This document shows positions 10,389 through 24,200 of a stretch of DNA of 64,000 bases, piece after piece (position 1 is the stretch's first letter; each line of letters begins with the position of its first letter). The notes under the pieces were generated by a model that saw only the letters and a program-made list of their open reading frames with translations, was not told the origin of the DNA and ran no database searches. The stretch comes from Polytrichum commune (taxonomy: Eukaryota > Streptophyta > Polytrichopsida > Polytrichales > Polytrichaceae), in contig OX485804.1 of NCBI GenBank assembly GCA_950295325.1, positions 15,440,001 to 15,504,000 on the forward strand. Reading direction: 5' to 3'. The translations under genes were made by a program, and so were the position numbers.

Positions 10389-13300
10389 ATGGCAGGGGTT
10401 GGCTCCCAAATCAAGGAGAAGTTGGACACTGGCCTTGAAAAGCTAGGTGTGAAGAAAGCGAGTGCAGCAGGAAAGAGGATTCTGATTGTGGCCACTTCGT
10501 GTGATAAGCTGGGTGACACTAATGACCCCACAGGATGCTGGTAACCCTCTACACTCTCTCCTTACAGGCTAAACGAGGTGATTATTAGGTCATACCTTAG
10601 TACGTTACTGGTTTCCACAATGGTTTGTGAGAGCATAAGGTGGTCACATTAAGAACTGAGTGTTGAAATGTGTGAAAGTTTGCTGGAAAGTTCTTGAAAA
10701 AGTCTTCATGATTGATTCCTCATTTGCTTTAATTTTGCCAACATTTCTGTGAGATTTGAGCAACAAATATAAGAATGCACACATCTGAACTTTGGGGCTC
10801 ACTTGTTCTAAGGGTTTGAGTGGAATTTTATGCGTGATAACTCTTGGAAGGCAAGAAAGATAGAGCCCGAGGGGGTTAACTCCTTGTAGAAATATGAGCC
10901 ATGTGCAATAAAGGGGTGTTTTCAGGGGGGCTCTGAAATAATGTACATGTTCTATATATTTGATGAATATTCTTGGAATGTACCTAGTATATTCCCAAAA
11001 CAAATTTTAGTATTTTATATTTGTGTTATTTGTTTTATGAAATTCACGCCTTTGATTTTAATCTACCCTCAATTTTTTTTTGCATGTGGTTCTCAATATC
11101 TCACAAAGAGTGACCTCCCCGGGAGATAGTCCTCAATTGCTTCATTTAAGCAAGAGTTGAGCATGATATGAACATTGTATAGAATGTAAATTTTGGAAAT
11201 CTTGTAAATCTTGTAAGTTGTGTTTCAAAGATCTGACGAATTTTGGGTGGCTTCTTTGGATTATGAGCAAGAGGCTTGCTTTTAAACTAGGCTCCAATGC
11301 CAACATTGATCATAATATTTCAGTGGGCACCCAGGTTCACAAGTTAGTTCGAAAAATGATTTAAAATTCTTGGACTTGGACCTCAAAGCAAATCCACACT
11401 TCTCTCATGTATGATGTTTTTGTGGGTAGGGCCGAGGAGTTAGCTGCTCCCTACTACATCTTCAAAGATGCAGGAGCTCATGTAGACGTTGTGAGCATCA
11501 AGGGCGGTCCTATCCCCATCGGTAAGCTAAGTTTCTCATTTTGGGACCTCATTTATTTAATTACTATTGACCAAGACCTTCAATTTTTAGACCATCAAGT
11601 TCAAGATGTTAAGATCAAGATATGCCAGTGTCCAAGTAACTCAAAGCGTGCAAGTTTGTTCTTTCAATTTCAGTCTCTCCAAAGGTCATTAGTGAGGGTG
11701 TTAAACTTGTGAGAGATTGAACACTTTAATTTTCTGGTTCACCTAGCACTTCGTTTGTTAGCAGGTTGAGATTGTGATGATTACATGTAACATGTATGGT
11801 ATGTGGTGGCAGACAAGGGTAGTTTGGCAGAAGGATTTGTGACTGACCATGTGAAACGCTATTTCGATGATGGTATGTTTGCTTCTCTTATGTGGAAAAC
11901 CTTTACCCTGGGTGCAATTAGTCATCTTTTCGTGGATCGAAAGAAAATCTATACTCTAGTCTTCTTTGCGGGATAGATGTGAACATTAACCTTATTTATC
12001 TGAGTTTTGGCAGTCAATATTTCTTCAGCAACGAGTAGAATATATACTGGATGAAACAATTCCTTATAAAGTAGCCTACATAGAATTTAGAAATGTAATC
12101 TGGTTCCTGTTTACTCGCTGTGACAAATGCATAATTTGTCTGGTAGGTATAATCTTGTTGATTTTGATATGTTCCTACTCTGCCATTGTGTTTTTATGCC
12201 ATGTTTAGTAATGATCTCATGGTGTGGGAATTATTGCAGAGGAGTTGAAGCAATACGTTGAGCATTCTCTCTCTGTGAAAGATGTGTCAGGCAATTATGA
12301 TGCGTTGTTTGTTCCTGGTAATATGTTCCTTCATATACGGCTATTCTTTTTACTATGTTTGATCTGCACAATTTTCCACCTTGGCGAAGGTTATCAGCCA
12401 ATCGGTAGTGTCACTGATGACTAAAGAATGTAGAGGCTGAGTAAACTTAAATGTTTATGGGCTGGTGTCTCCAGGCAGAAATTACTGTAGAGTGCTGTCT
12501 GGTTCAACACTTCAAGTGCCAAAAGCTAATTTCCATGTCGGATCGAATATAGTGTTGACTAATGCGGCTATGACACATGACGTTATTTTTCCTTCAAATA
12601 TCTATTATGTGTGGAACCAAACGTCACACAATGGCATATCAGACTTTTGATGAGCTCTGTACGTTTTTTCATGTGTTGTTGCAAGTCTGTTCTGAACGGA
12701 AAGTCTTGGACATTGCAGGTGGACATGGAATCGTGTTCGATGGGACCAAGGATAAGGATTTCATTGCACTAGGAAACAGATTCTGGGCTGAGGGGAAAAT
12801 TGTGTCATCTGTGTGTCACGGGCCAGCTGGCCTTGTAGCAATGACTGCACCTGATGGTTCTCCTATTGTTAAAGGGCATAAGGTATTGTTATCTGCGCTT
12901 AATGAACTAAAAATATATTGAATGTGTGCATTCTCTAATCAAAATCAATAACTTTATTTCACAAGGTGGTCAAGTGTATACGACACAATTGGCTTGTGGC
13001 GCATGTCAAAGATCAGATACTACAAAGATATGTGGTACGACAGGATTATACTTAGTGCGTAAAAATATAAACACCATTCTAGGTTCAGTAGTTAACTCAG
13101 TTGGGAAGGTGATCATTCAAAGAGCATCTCAACTCTGATTTTAAAACATAATGGGAATTGTTGCAATTGCTAACTGGATGAGATGATTGTTGGTTCAATT
13201 CAATGGCTAAAATTGGCTGTAAAGTTGGAAGTGCCTACAATAATGGTCATATGCCAGCTGAATCTGATATATTCAGTGCTGATTGCCAGGTGAGCGGCTT

Positions 13301-13876
13301 CTCAAATTCTGAAGAGGAAGCTGTTCAAAAGACCAAGTATATGCCATTCTTGCTGGAAGATAAGCTGAAAGAGTTGGGTGGCTTGTATGAGTGTGGCCCT
13401 AATTGGGTATGTTTACTTTGCCATGCTTTCTTTCAAACATTTCATAGGTGTGCTTTCTCTTATTTATCTATTTAAGGTTCATTCAGTAGTATGTTTTTCA
13501 CTTGAATCGCAGAAGTGGTTGAGTCATCATTACCAAAATAACTGCCTCCTGCATACCATAAAAATTTAACACTTTTAAAAGGTGATATTGAACCAAAAGA
13601 TGTTGTTAAGGGACCTTTTCAGATGGAACACATTTAAAACTTCTACTTTGAATATTGTCAAACTTTGTTTATTGGTGGTATTAACGTGGCTGTTGTAATG
13701 TATTGTTATCATACTCCTCACTGACTTTTGTGCTTCAAATCCTGACTTTATCCTAATAATTTGGTTGATCTGTGCAGCAACCACATGCAGTGGCGGATAG
13801 GCAGTTGATTACTGGTCAGAATCCAGGAAGCTCAGCCAAAGTGGCTGAATTGGTTCTGGAGGCATTGTCTAAGTGA
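10389..13876 (+). CDS. DJ-1/PfpI family protein (Hsp31/glyoxalase III-like), seven exons
   Basis: Exons 10389-10540, 11430-11521, 11813-11872, 12240-12317, 12719-12882, 13290-13406 and 13778-13876 join in frame with GT-AG sites and give 253 residues. The single class-I glutamine-amidotransferase-like domain carries DPTGCWAEEL (about 46-55, family acidic residue), GGHG (128-131) and the nucleophile elbow VCHGPAGL with Cys160-His161. The layout matches single-domain Hsp31/YhbO-type members rather than the tandem-domain DJ-1 proteins of flowering plants. Family members act as glutathione-independent methylglyoxal glyoxalases, deglycases or chaperones; which applies here is not visible. No targeting peptide is obvious, so a cytosolic location is likely. 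All splice junctions preserve conserved motifs, so the model is strong. Confidence 0.9.
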
Positions 13877-15272
13877 GCTGTATATGCAAACTTTATATGC
13901 TGTACTACAAATTTGGTTACTTGAAGGCATCAGAAGATGGGAGGTTGTTACAGTGTGTTAGTGTCATCTTGGACGAAAAAACGATGTTATTAAAAACAAT
14001 GTAAAATATCTACTTCTAAAAAAAAAAGATTGCTCTAATGGGATTTGCTCTATCTTTATCTTGCCCATGTAGTTCAGCATTATGAAGGAAAATATTCTCA
14101 AATCTGCACAATTTTTTTGACTTGTGTTGTGATGTATAACTGAGTCACATATCTCTATTTACTCCGTCTTCCCAATTTAGTCACATCTCTCTACTTATCC
14201 AGATGTATAAATTAAAGTGCAACTGTAAGGAATGGAGTTCCTGTTAAAGACCCATTGGATTGAACTCTGTTGTGTGTTTGGAAATACTGTGTGAATTTGA
14301 ATAAGAACTAAACGCATTTTAACATCTCTTAGCATGCCGCAATGAATTTGATCTTCGATGAGGCAATATAGGTAGTTCTTTGTTTCAATCTCTACACACA
14401 TTTCAAGTATGAAACTAAAACTTATTGAACATGGAAATTGTTGTATGCAAAACAACCAACTCTGACTGAAAAGAACCTTTGACTTAAAGCATAATTCTAA
14501 GAAACTAAGTCCCCTCGTAAAAAGAACCATTGGCTTGTACCCAACCTACTCTAGTCAGACAAAATCATTTCTTTGCAATGCTAATCAACTGAACCTGTTC
14601 AAATCATGTCTATTGACGAACAAGTCAATGTATTCTCAAATAAAGATGTTTGTGCAGAGTTACATCATCACCTACTCACATCTGTCTTGTGTTTTAAAAA
14701 AGTTGATATTTCCTTCTTGCACCAATTGATTATGCATATGATATTCCTTGAGTATTCACTAACCATATGACGGGTCTTCTCACTCTATTCAAATACTGAA
14801 TACAAAAAGCATATCTTTTAATATTCTGGATACAATGAGCGTGCTGCCCGGTTTTGTACCTGCTGCTGCATTTGAATGCAGAAATATCATATCCTTGACA
14901 TTGCCACTCTTCAGTGCTTTCATAGACAAGTTCTTCTCAACTCTATACCATAAGTTTCCTTTATCCTAATTTTTTAAACTCTTCATCACATTGCATCTGT
15001 CAAAGCAGTTGCTCCAAATCTCAAATTGTATTGATGCAACTAACTAATAAAGAGGAGTCTAAGAAAAGCTTACAGTATTAGACTACGACTAATGTATGTT
15101 GCAATTATCAACTTCCCACTTTAGTGTCCATGATTTTACTTAAGAAAACTCCTAATGCCCTATTGATAGATCTCGACATGTAGTCCAAACTCCTCAGTTC
15201 AACAAAAACAATGGTGTGCTAACTAACTATGGTACAAATGCTAGCTGCAAACTTGTTTCTTCTTTTCATGTA
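13877..15272. other. Convergent intergenic region between the DJ-1-like and ABCG genes
   Basis: Both genes end towards this 1.4-kb AT-rich spacer, which should hold their 3' untranslated regions. No canonical AATAAA was assigned for either gene. A third copy of foldback family F1 lies at about 14222-14490. Nothing else was recognised. Confidence 0.5.
14222..14490. repeat. Foldback repeat family F1, copy 3 (degenerate)
   Basis: It shares with copy 1 the stretch from CATGCC..AATGA.TTTGA through CAATATAG to GAA..TGTTGTATGCAAAAC and CAACTC..GAC.. AAAAG. It is more diverged and its left half pairs poorly. Confidence 0.45.
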
Positions 15273-18200
15273 TCATCGTTTTTGGAAATTTAGGAATTTT
15301 ATGGCAAAGATAAATATTCCTGCGAAGAATACCATCCACACCAAGAGCATTGGTCCGACAACCGGGAGAAAGCTGTGACGGAATCCAAACTGTTGTTCCA
15401 AATAATCCTTCACAGTATACATTCTTTTAGAGCCCACCACTGCAACTTCTGTTGTCATGTCACCGAATTGAGCTGCGATGAGTGCATAAACAGACCAGGC
15501 CAAAGGGCAGAACCAATAGTACCATATCCACCACCCAGGTATTTGCTGCAAAGACAACAAGGAAAAAAGAAAAAAGAAACATTAATTTAACATACCAGGC
15601 ATGGAAAGTTGAATAGAACTCCAATAAACAGTCCCTGAAACAAATCCTTCGCAATATAACTCCACAAAGATTGTCCTTCAAAATTTCAAATTGATTGTTA
15701 GCATATAGAATTTATAAAAGGTCAAAGTCAATGTTCTTTCTAGCTCTTGTTCTGTGATCATATACGTCCTCCCAAATGCATTCAATATTGACCCTATCAT
15801 GGTTAATACATTTTGAACACAAAGTCCAATCTCATTGGTACATGTCATTTTGGTGCCCATTCTTCAAAACAAACCTTGCCGTACGCGAATCAGATGTAGG
15901 TGTCTGGTTAGCAAGAGTGACCACATCAGACCCACATACTAAACTTGGTGATGATGAGATGAAGGGAGGGGAGGCTTACTGGTCGTGGGATCAAGAAGCC
16001 GGAGAAGAGGTTGAAGAGCGTGTAAAAGAAGGTGCTGAGGATGGATGCGAGTACAAAGTTGGGAGTGATGGCCACCATCATCATGCCGTAGTATGTGAAC
16101 ATGAGCAAGCTGATGCATAAGATGTACATGTACCAGAAAAACTTTGCAGGCGCCCATTCAAACCCAAACATTGAGTATGTGATGCTCGTATACAAGATTG
16201 CTTGCAGCACCACATATGGTATCTCAATCAACACCTGTGTCCAAAGTTCGCAACAACAGGTCAGATACAGTAAACTAATGTTATGAAGTAGAATTAAGAT
16301 TGTGGTTTCAATCCTGCTACACTGATTTGGTAATATTGTGGCAAAGGTTAAGCCGCCTAAGGCCGGAATAGTACTCAAATGGGTGACCTTCCTAGCACAT
16401 GATTTTTAGTGCACCCTACCACCTATGGTCCACCCAATCATAGTGGAGATAGCCAAGTGCATTGGATGTTTTCAACCAACCATGTGGAATCTGAGGGATT
16501 TTCCCTCAGGGAAGATAGGTGTAGGGCGGTTTGTCTATGCTTCTTCAAGTTGCTCACCTTTGAAATGAGGCAATAGTCTTTGGGGGCTCTCTAATTGTCA
16601 TGATGCCCATTCCAAAAGTACATATAGACTTAGACCAACTCGAAGATGAATCAACAACATGAGTTGTGTACGTTGCAACATCGTAGTCATCTTTCTTGTT
16701 GAATAGGGTGGGCAAGTATAGTGTGATTTTCCATGGACAACCCTTGAGTGTTGCCACATTATACATCACCAACCATGAAAACAATGTGCAATCCTAGTAA
16801 CGTTTGTCAACCCCTTGTGATATACCCATCTCCTTCTCCTAGGTTGGAAGTTTTTCAAATGCACACTATTATCAATCAAATAGAAATACTATAGCCTATA
16901 GTGTGATCTGATGTTAAATACCGTTGGTTGGTAAAAGGTGTGTCCCCACAGAATTTACCATAAAAATTTGCCAATATTACCTTGTCCTTGTCCTAGTTCT
17001 GTCGATTATCTGAGATTTGTAGTAATCATGAAAAGGCTTTAGCTGAGTCATCCTGATTCCTCAATGCAAAAGCAATTATGGACGTAATTGTAAGAGACTA
17101 GGTATGATCATTACAACATACCTGTGCCAACGCATAAGGGATTGCAGAGTACATCCCAGCCGCCTTCTCTCGGTAATGGACGGTCCTCTCGATGCTCACC
17201 ATAGCTTGCACTGTCCCCGCATTGTTGAAGCATAAGAACAGCGTTGCACCGTACAGAGCACCGATTGTAGTGAGCAAGTCTCCCGATGTGCTACTGCAAA
17301 TACACAAGATCCACAACATGTACAAACCAAAGAGTCAGAAAGAGTTCAATACGTCATATGTATGGTAGGATCTATTAAACAGACAATTTTAGCTCTGCAC
17401 CCACTTAAAACTTTTAGCTCTGCATCCTACAAAAGCTTAGGTTAAGCGTTTGTAGGATATAAAACACGAAATCAGTTCAAGAACATTACCAAATCCAAAT
17501 CATGCCTGTAGCCATTTGCCTCATTATTTTCGAAGCTCGAATGAATCTGTTCATTCATTATCAAAGTGAAGTTTCTTTTTCTCATCAAACGGTCATATAG
17601 GTGCCATTGAGCCTAGAGCCTGAAAGGATGACAAATTTTAAGCATGTAATCCAATCTCTCTGTCAAATACATGATGCCTTTTTGGTTGTCCATTCTTAAA
17701 TCCAAACCTAACCACAACCACTTAAATATAGGTATCTGTTCATGATGAGTAACCTGATTAGTCCCATTACAGTTCACGACTGATCTCAACCTATTTTAGG
17801 CTATTTATGAGGAATAAAGGACCAGTAGAATATTATATTCCCTCTCGCCAATTCTGTGGTCCAGCACAAATCTATGGTTGTCCATGACTGTCGAAGAAGT
17901 CGCTAGATCACCAAACTTATTAAGTTTGCTATGAGTGTGAAGATTCTGACAGAAGGGAAACGTCTCGTGGTCTCTATGTCTATACTGAACCGCAGTCAAT
18001 TGATGTTAGTGACGAATGATAATCCTCCTCCACATGCATGCCCAAGTGGATCGGATGGTATTGAATTGGATTGAATGCTTACGTTTTCTTTCCCACTTGC
18101 CAGAAAATACTGCCACAAATGAGCGCGGTGAGGAATGTGAATCCTGCACGGACGAGGTTGTAGTCGGGTGATCGCCAGTATGTCAGCTTTTGCTTCCACA

Positions 18201-21200
18201 GGACACACCAGAGTTGCTCAAAAAATGTTTGTGGATACTCGGTTGGAAACTGCAGTTCTTCTGAGCCTGGAGCCGGCACACTTAATCGCTGCACGAGATC
18301 TTTATTGCGCCTGTAATTCAAAGTAGGGTCCTGTTAACTTCAGTTCCAAAAAATCCAAAAACACACTGATACCCAATCATAAACTTCATTAGACTAGTGT
18401 TCCATCCGACGTGGAATCGAAGAAACTTTGACGCAAGCATCAAAACCTGAGTAAGAGAATATGGTGAATTTTTAAGCCTTAATCTGAGAATGTTTGGAGG
18501 CTTGACGTCTTGAGATAGGCTCATGATGGGTTGAGGATTGATAGGATCAGATTGCCACTTGACTGTGCTCCACCTATTCAATCCTAGGAATGAGTGCCCT
18601 GTTGGAGATTTGTTCTTTGGTCTAATTAAGAGGGAAAGAGCTCCGAAGGCTTAATAATGGTTGTAGGATGGTCTTCCACAAAGCAGGTAGTGATGGAAAC
18701 AACTGAAGCACGGAAATGGCAGGACCTGGAATTTCAGATTTGAACTTACTGGTAGAGTGAAGACTTTAGGTACAAATCTGCAAAGTCCACATCCAACTGT
18801 GACTCAACATCAACGTTGGTCACTTCCAGCATCCAAGTTGCAGGATTGTACCCGTCTGTGATTTTGGCGACCCCAGGAAAAGCCTGTTCAATCCCCAATA
18901 CAACTATGTCAAGATACAACCAACCACAACAAATTATCAGCACAAGTGCCATCGCACTGCACAACAAGTGCGTTGTTCTCAATAGTCGTCTTTTGTAAAT
19001 GAATGCACTTCCTTGACAACAACTACGTATATGCAAGTGGTGATTATAATAACCTTTAGAACAAGTTGTTACAGCTTCATAATCTTAACAGGCTTTGGAA
19101 ACATTTATTGTACAAAAATCTGAAAGTTAATAGCTGCTTCTTGCCTCGAAATAGTCAACAAGTTTCTGGGAGTTGTGTCCCAATTCGCCTGCATAGATGA
19201 CTCTTCCACCACGCTTCAACAACAGTAGCTGCAACAACACAAACAATATTGAAATTCCCAGAACAACATACATATATGTCAAATGGTGAGGGCAAATCAA
19301 TCATTTTAGACCTCCTTTACACTAGAGAGGTTGAGAGCTCCCAGAAAGAGCTCCAAGAAAGGAGCGAGAAAGTTGCCTTCTCATTCGCAGGGAGCCACTT
19401 AAGCATGCTTGTTCGCTCGAACCACTTAAGATTTAAGCTTTCAGTTTGAGAGCTTGAGCTTTATAACGTGCTTGCAGCGTTCAGATGACGCCTTAAAGGA
19501 TCCCATACGAAACGCCTACGATAAGCTCAGCCATCTTTTACAAGCTCTCAGTCAAAATCCTAAAGTACATACATCACGTAGCTTAGAGAGGACAAGATTT
19601 CGAGAGCCTCATTTACAAAATTTTGAAAAAGACGGTCTCAGACAACAAGAACAAACCTCATCGAAAGCTTCGAAGATGTCGATACTGGGTTGATGGATTG
19701 TGCATACGACGGTGCGTCCGGTGTCGACCGTGTTTCGAACCGTTCGCATCACAATGGCGGCCGCACGAGCATCCAGACCGCTGGTCGGCTCATCCATGAA
19801 TATAATGGAGGGGTTAGCAACCAGTTCCACTGCAATTGTTAGCCTTTTCCTTTGCTCTGTTGACAATCCAGTGATACCCGGTAACCCCACCAAAGCATTC
19901 TCCAACCGTCTGAGTTCCACCAAGTCCAAAACCTCTTCTACGAATGCCTGCAAAAAGACTGCTGGTATTAGTGCCAGCCACGATTCATAAGGGGGTGACT
20001 GGCCCTGGTGTAGGGAAAGAAAGAAAGAAAGATGACTCAGATATTGCCACCGGCGTGAATTATGGTGCCGCTTCCACTTGGAGTTGGTCTAAGTTTATGT
20101 GTAATCACGAAACGGGCATCACGAGAATTAGAGGACCCCGAAGACTCGAAGACCACTCCTTTCAAAGATGAACATGAACCGATGCGAACAAGACGACCTG
20201 CATGCACCTATTTGTTCCAAGTGCAAACCTCTAGGCTCCCACATGGTTTCTTGAAAATATGCAGCTCATTTGGATACCCCACTATAACTGGGAGGAATAT
20301 AGGTGATAGGGTGCACCCAAATCAAGTGCTAGGAAGGTCACCCATCCAAGTAGAATGTCTAGTCTCAGGTCACCATTCACGGGTGGGGCGCTAGTGTAAA
20401 GAAAGAAAGATGGCTCCGATGTTGCCGCCAGCGTGAATTATGAAGTTGCTTCAACTTTGACTAGGTCTATATGCAATGACAAACTGGCATCACGAGAATT
20501 AGAGGGCCCAAAGACCACTAATTTTCTTTTCAGAGGTCTTGAACTAGCGTGGACACGACAGTCCACAGCCATCTTCCCCAAGGGCAAGCCTTTATATTCC
20601 CACATGTTTGGTTGGTTAAAATATGCGGTTCATTCAGATACCCCACTATGAGTGGGTGGAACATAGGTGATAGGGTGCACCAGAAAAAAAGTGCTCAGAA
20701 GGTCACCCATCCGAGTACTAATCGGCCTTGGGCGAGTTCGCAAGGGATCCAGGTTCAGGCCTTTGGTTAAATCCACCCTTCTGACCCTACGTTACTGTAT
20801 CATACTCTAAACTGTGAGCTTTCCCAATTCCTTTACAAGATATGGTGTTGCAGGTTTACTTTACCATTTTGGTGGCATCGTCGACATCTTTAGCAAGACG
20901 TAGCCAGGCCGAGTAGATGAGCGATTCACGGATGGTGATCTGAGGGGAATGGATGTCATTTTGCTCACAGTAACCTGAAATCCTGGCAAAGGTTTTCTGG
21001 TTCTTTGGATACCCGGAGATGCGGATGTCACCCTCGATGTAGCCACCAGTTTTCCTCCCAGCCAGTACATCCATGAGTGTAGTTTTCCTGAAAGGTTCAA
21101 GGCAATAAGTAACCATAATCAATGACATGCGATGCTTACCTTGTGTAATAACCACCACATGTAGATCTAAGAGGAATTGAAAGACGAAAACAACATCATG

Positions 21201-24200
21201 GCTTGAGAAGGAGTAGATTCATGGACACAGATTAAATTTCGGAAGTCTCTAATTGTTTTCGGATGCATAGAAACTTGAAAGGACAGATAACTGAGAATGC
21301 CAGAAATATGGATGTACCCAGCTCCACTGACTCCCACAAGGGCTGTGAGCACGCCTGGTTGAAATGCTCCCGTAATCTTGGACAGAAGTTGAAGCTTCGA
21401 CTCGGTCATTTCTGCTGACTTCATTTCCTGCATCAGATTCGGAATGAAGAGTGAGCAATGATTCTTTTCCTAACCCTCCAAAACTCGGTTGGTAGGGGCT
21501 TAATTCAATGGGAGTTTTCGTCCAAAGTTTATCCCTATGATTTTCCATTGATTGTTCTGCATACAATGTCAGATTTTCTGCATGCTTGTGGTGTATGCTC
21601 GGAGGTAGTACTTGAATTTAAACAGACAGCACTCAATTTAGGACCTTGAGTTTGATCCTCAATGAACTGATATAGAATATTCTTTGTTCAAACCTCCACA
21701 CTACTTCCAAGTATGCACGGAAACCTTACCGAACGTGTAAGGTGTTGTATGCAAAGAACCAACTCCCAACCAAAAGCTATATGTTGATAAGTTTAACGGA
21801 TAACAACTGTAGTAAGTCTGAGATTCTCTCCGTGTACTTGATGGTGCAGTTGTCAATTTAGGATCAACCAAGGAGATTCAACATACAGACAAACAAACAA
21901 ACAAAACAAGAACTGTAAAGCTACTCTATCATACTTAAATACTTGGCATAAAGATATGCAAAGCAAACCTATAACATAAACAAGTGAATATGATTTGTAA
22001 ATACCTAGATTCAAGTGCTCCCATGTGAAGTCTTGCAAAATGAGGACTTTCATCTTAACATTCTAGGAAGTAAAATCCTCCAACAAGAACATGATGATGC
22101 ATTTCAAGGGGAGGAGTAGGGATGATGAGTGCACGTACTGCTGGCATATCGACAAAGTAACTGACATCGTCGAAGGAAATTGCCAGCGGTTGAAACGGCA
22201 ATATCATTCCACGTTTCTCCTTCTGAACATCTCCTGACCCCGCAGCGTCGTCGTCATCGACATAGTCCAAATCTTCTACTGTGTCCCTCCTGTTTCGGCT
22301 TCTACTGTGTCCCTCCATGGCTGTTTCTCCATTTGCACTCATTATGGCGGATAATGAAAGGGACCGGGACCGAGACCGTAACTCATTCCCCTTCTTCTTT
22401 CGTAGCTGCATTGTTTGGCCTGTTCTGTTAGCCTCCTTTTCGGCAAGTTCTTCCTCTGTCATGATTGCTTGGGGTTTTCCAATCGCTGTGGTTCATCATG
22501 GAATTTGTGAGAAAACATGTCAACTTGTCAACAGCAAGCAAACCCTCTCAAGAACAATCTTTATCAATGTGTACTGACAGGTTCATCTCCTTGAATACAC
22601 GCAAATGCAAATTCACATGTAAGATATTTACTATTCTCGTCATCTAATCGCTCTTACATAGAACTGTATCATTCATCAACAAATGAATATGAAACTCGAT
22701 TTGCATACAATTTCGTTTACCATGCAATTTGTGAGATAATACAATCTCAACGTGACAGCAAGCAATCCCTCCTCAAAAACAATCTTTCACAATTTTTATT
22801 AACCAGGTTAACATCCACGTAAATGCAATTCAGATGTAAGATATGTACTTAACCCTAAACCCTACTTTGCTTCTACTTGCCTGACTACTCTGAAGACACG
22901 ATCGACACAATTGAGATTAAGGGAGATTCTTTACAAAGAGATACCCTTACAAATACATATCAAAGTCATCAACATGATTGTGTCCAAAGATGAATGTTAT
23001 GTTAGAATTGTAGTTGTGTCACTCACCAGGCATATACCCAAGACTCAGAGTGAACCCAATGTTGAACACGATGTAGAATCCAACAAGGCCAGCAATGCCA
23101 ATCCAGTACCAGTATGATTGTGTAAACAGCCCACGGCTTTGTAGAACTGCAACTCCCAAGTTGTTTGTCTGACAAGCCCCACAAGAGGTAACTCGTAAGC
23201 ACCCAGATTAAATCAACAAAACTAACAATTCCTCTCAAACAAGTCATGAGAAGCGTCAACATTACCACATTCCAGGACGCTGTTTTAAAGAGCCACCTAG
23301 TGAAATTCAGAAACTGTTGAACGAAAGTCACTTGAGCATTAGTGCCTGTAATCGAGTGCTATGATAAACCACCATTTAGAGTTACTGCAATGATCAGATT
23401 GAAATTTAGACGATATGCGAATAAAATGTAATGATTTACCTCCCACCGAGGAGCGGTCATTTCATTGTTACTCATGGCTTCATCGGCATATCCCATATTT
23501 GTCAACCAATAACCCCACCGCCACCACACAGGAATGTTGGCCCGAGGAATAATGAATCCACCGAGCATGAAAATTAAGAGAATCAAAATCCACCCCAGGG
23601 TAAAGGCCAGTGTAATCGTTCGACAAAGCCCAGCAATGAACCGGAACATCCCGCCTGCTTGCTGTTGGATCAAAAACAGGGTAAGGAACTGCTTGAAGAA
23701 TCGGCTGGCTTCCGGTGCATACCCTGTGACGTAATATGTCAAGCCTACAAAAATGCCACATTCCAGTATGGAAGTTGGGATGCTCAACAACATGGTGGAC
23801 ACCGAGTATGCCCAGGCAGGGGACAAGAGCATGTCTCTCTGCTTAATTAGCACGGGAAGCCGACCAATTGTCGATGCGAGCTCGCCGAATCCGGTGAAGG
23901 TCATAATGATGACTGCATAGAAGAGCGCATTCAAATATAAGCCTCCGTCGCTTACATTATCTTGGTGTAGCCGAGTGCGGAAGAAGGTGGTCCCCGAAAT
24001 GAATGCAGCTATCGTAATCTGCACATGCTCAAGAATCATGTCAAAATTGTAACCTTTTGAGCCTTGTGAGGGTCGCTCCCTTTCTTCAAGAATAAATTTC
24101 GAAGAGTCAAAGTCATTCATTACATGCATCAAGGTCGAACATAGTCAAGTGACAAACTCTCATTGCATTGTTACCAATTTTCGGACATGGAGAAGCCTTC

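Noticed and set aside
11324-11429. Exon of the DJ-1-like gene starting at 11324 after TTTCAG
   Set aside because: It would replace the conserved CWAEELAAPYY junction with unrelated sequence; the acceptor at 11429 restores the motif.
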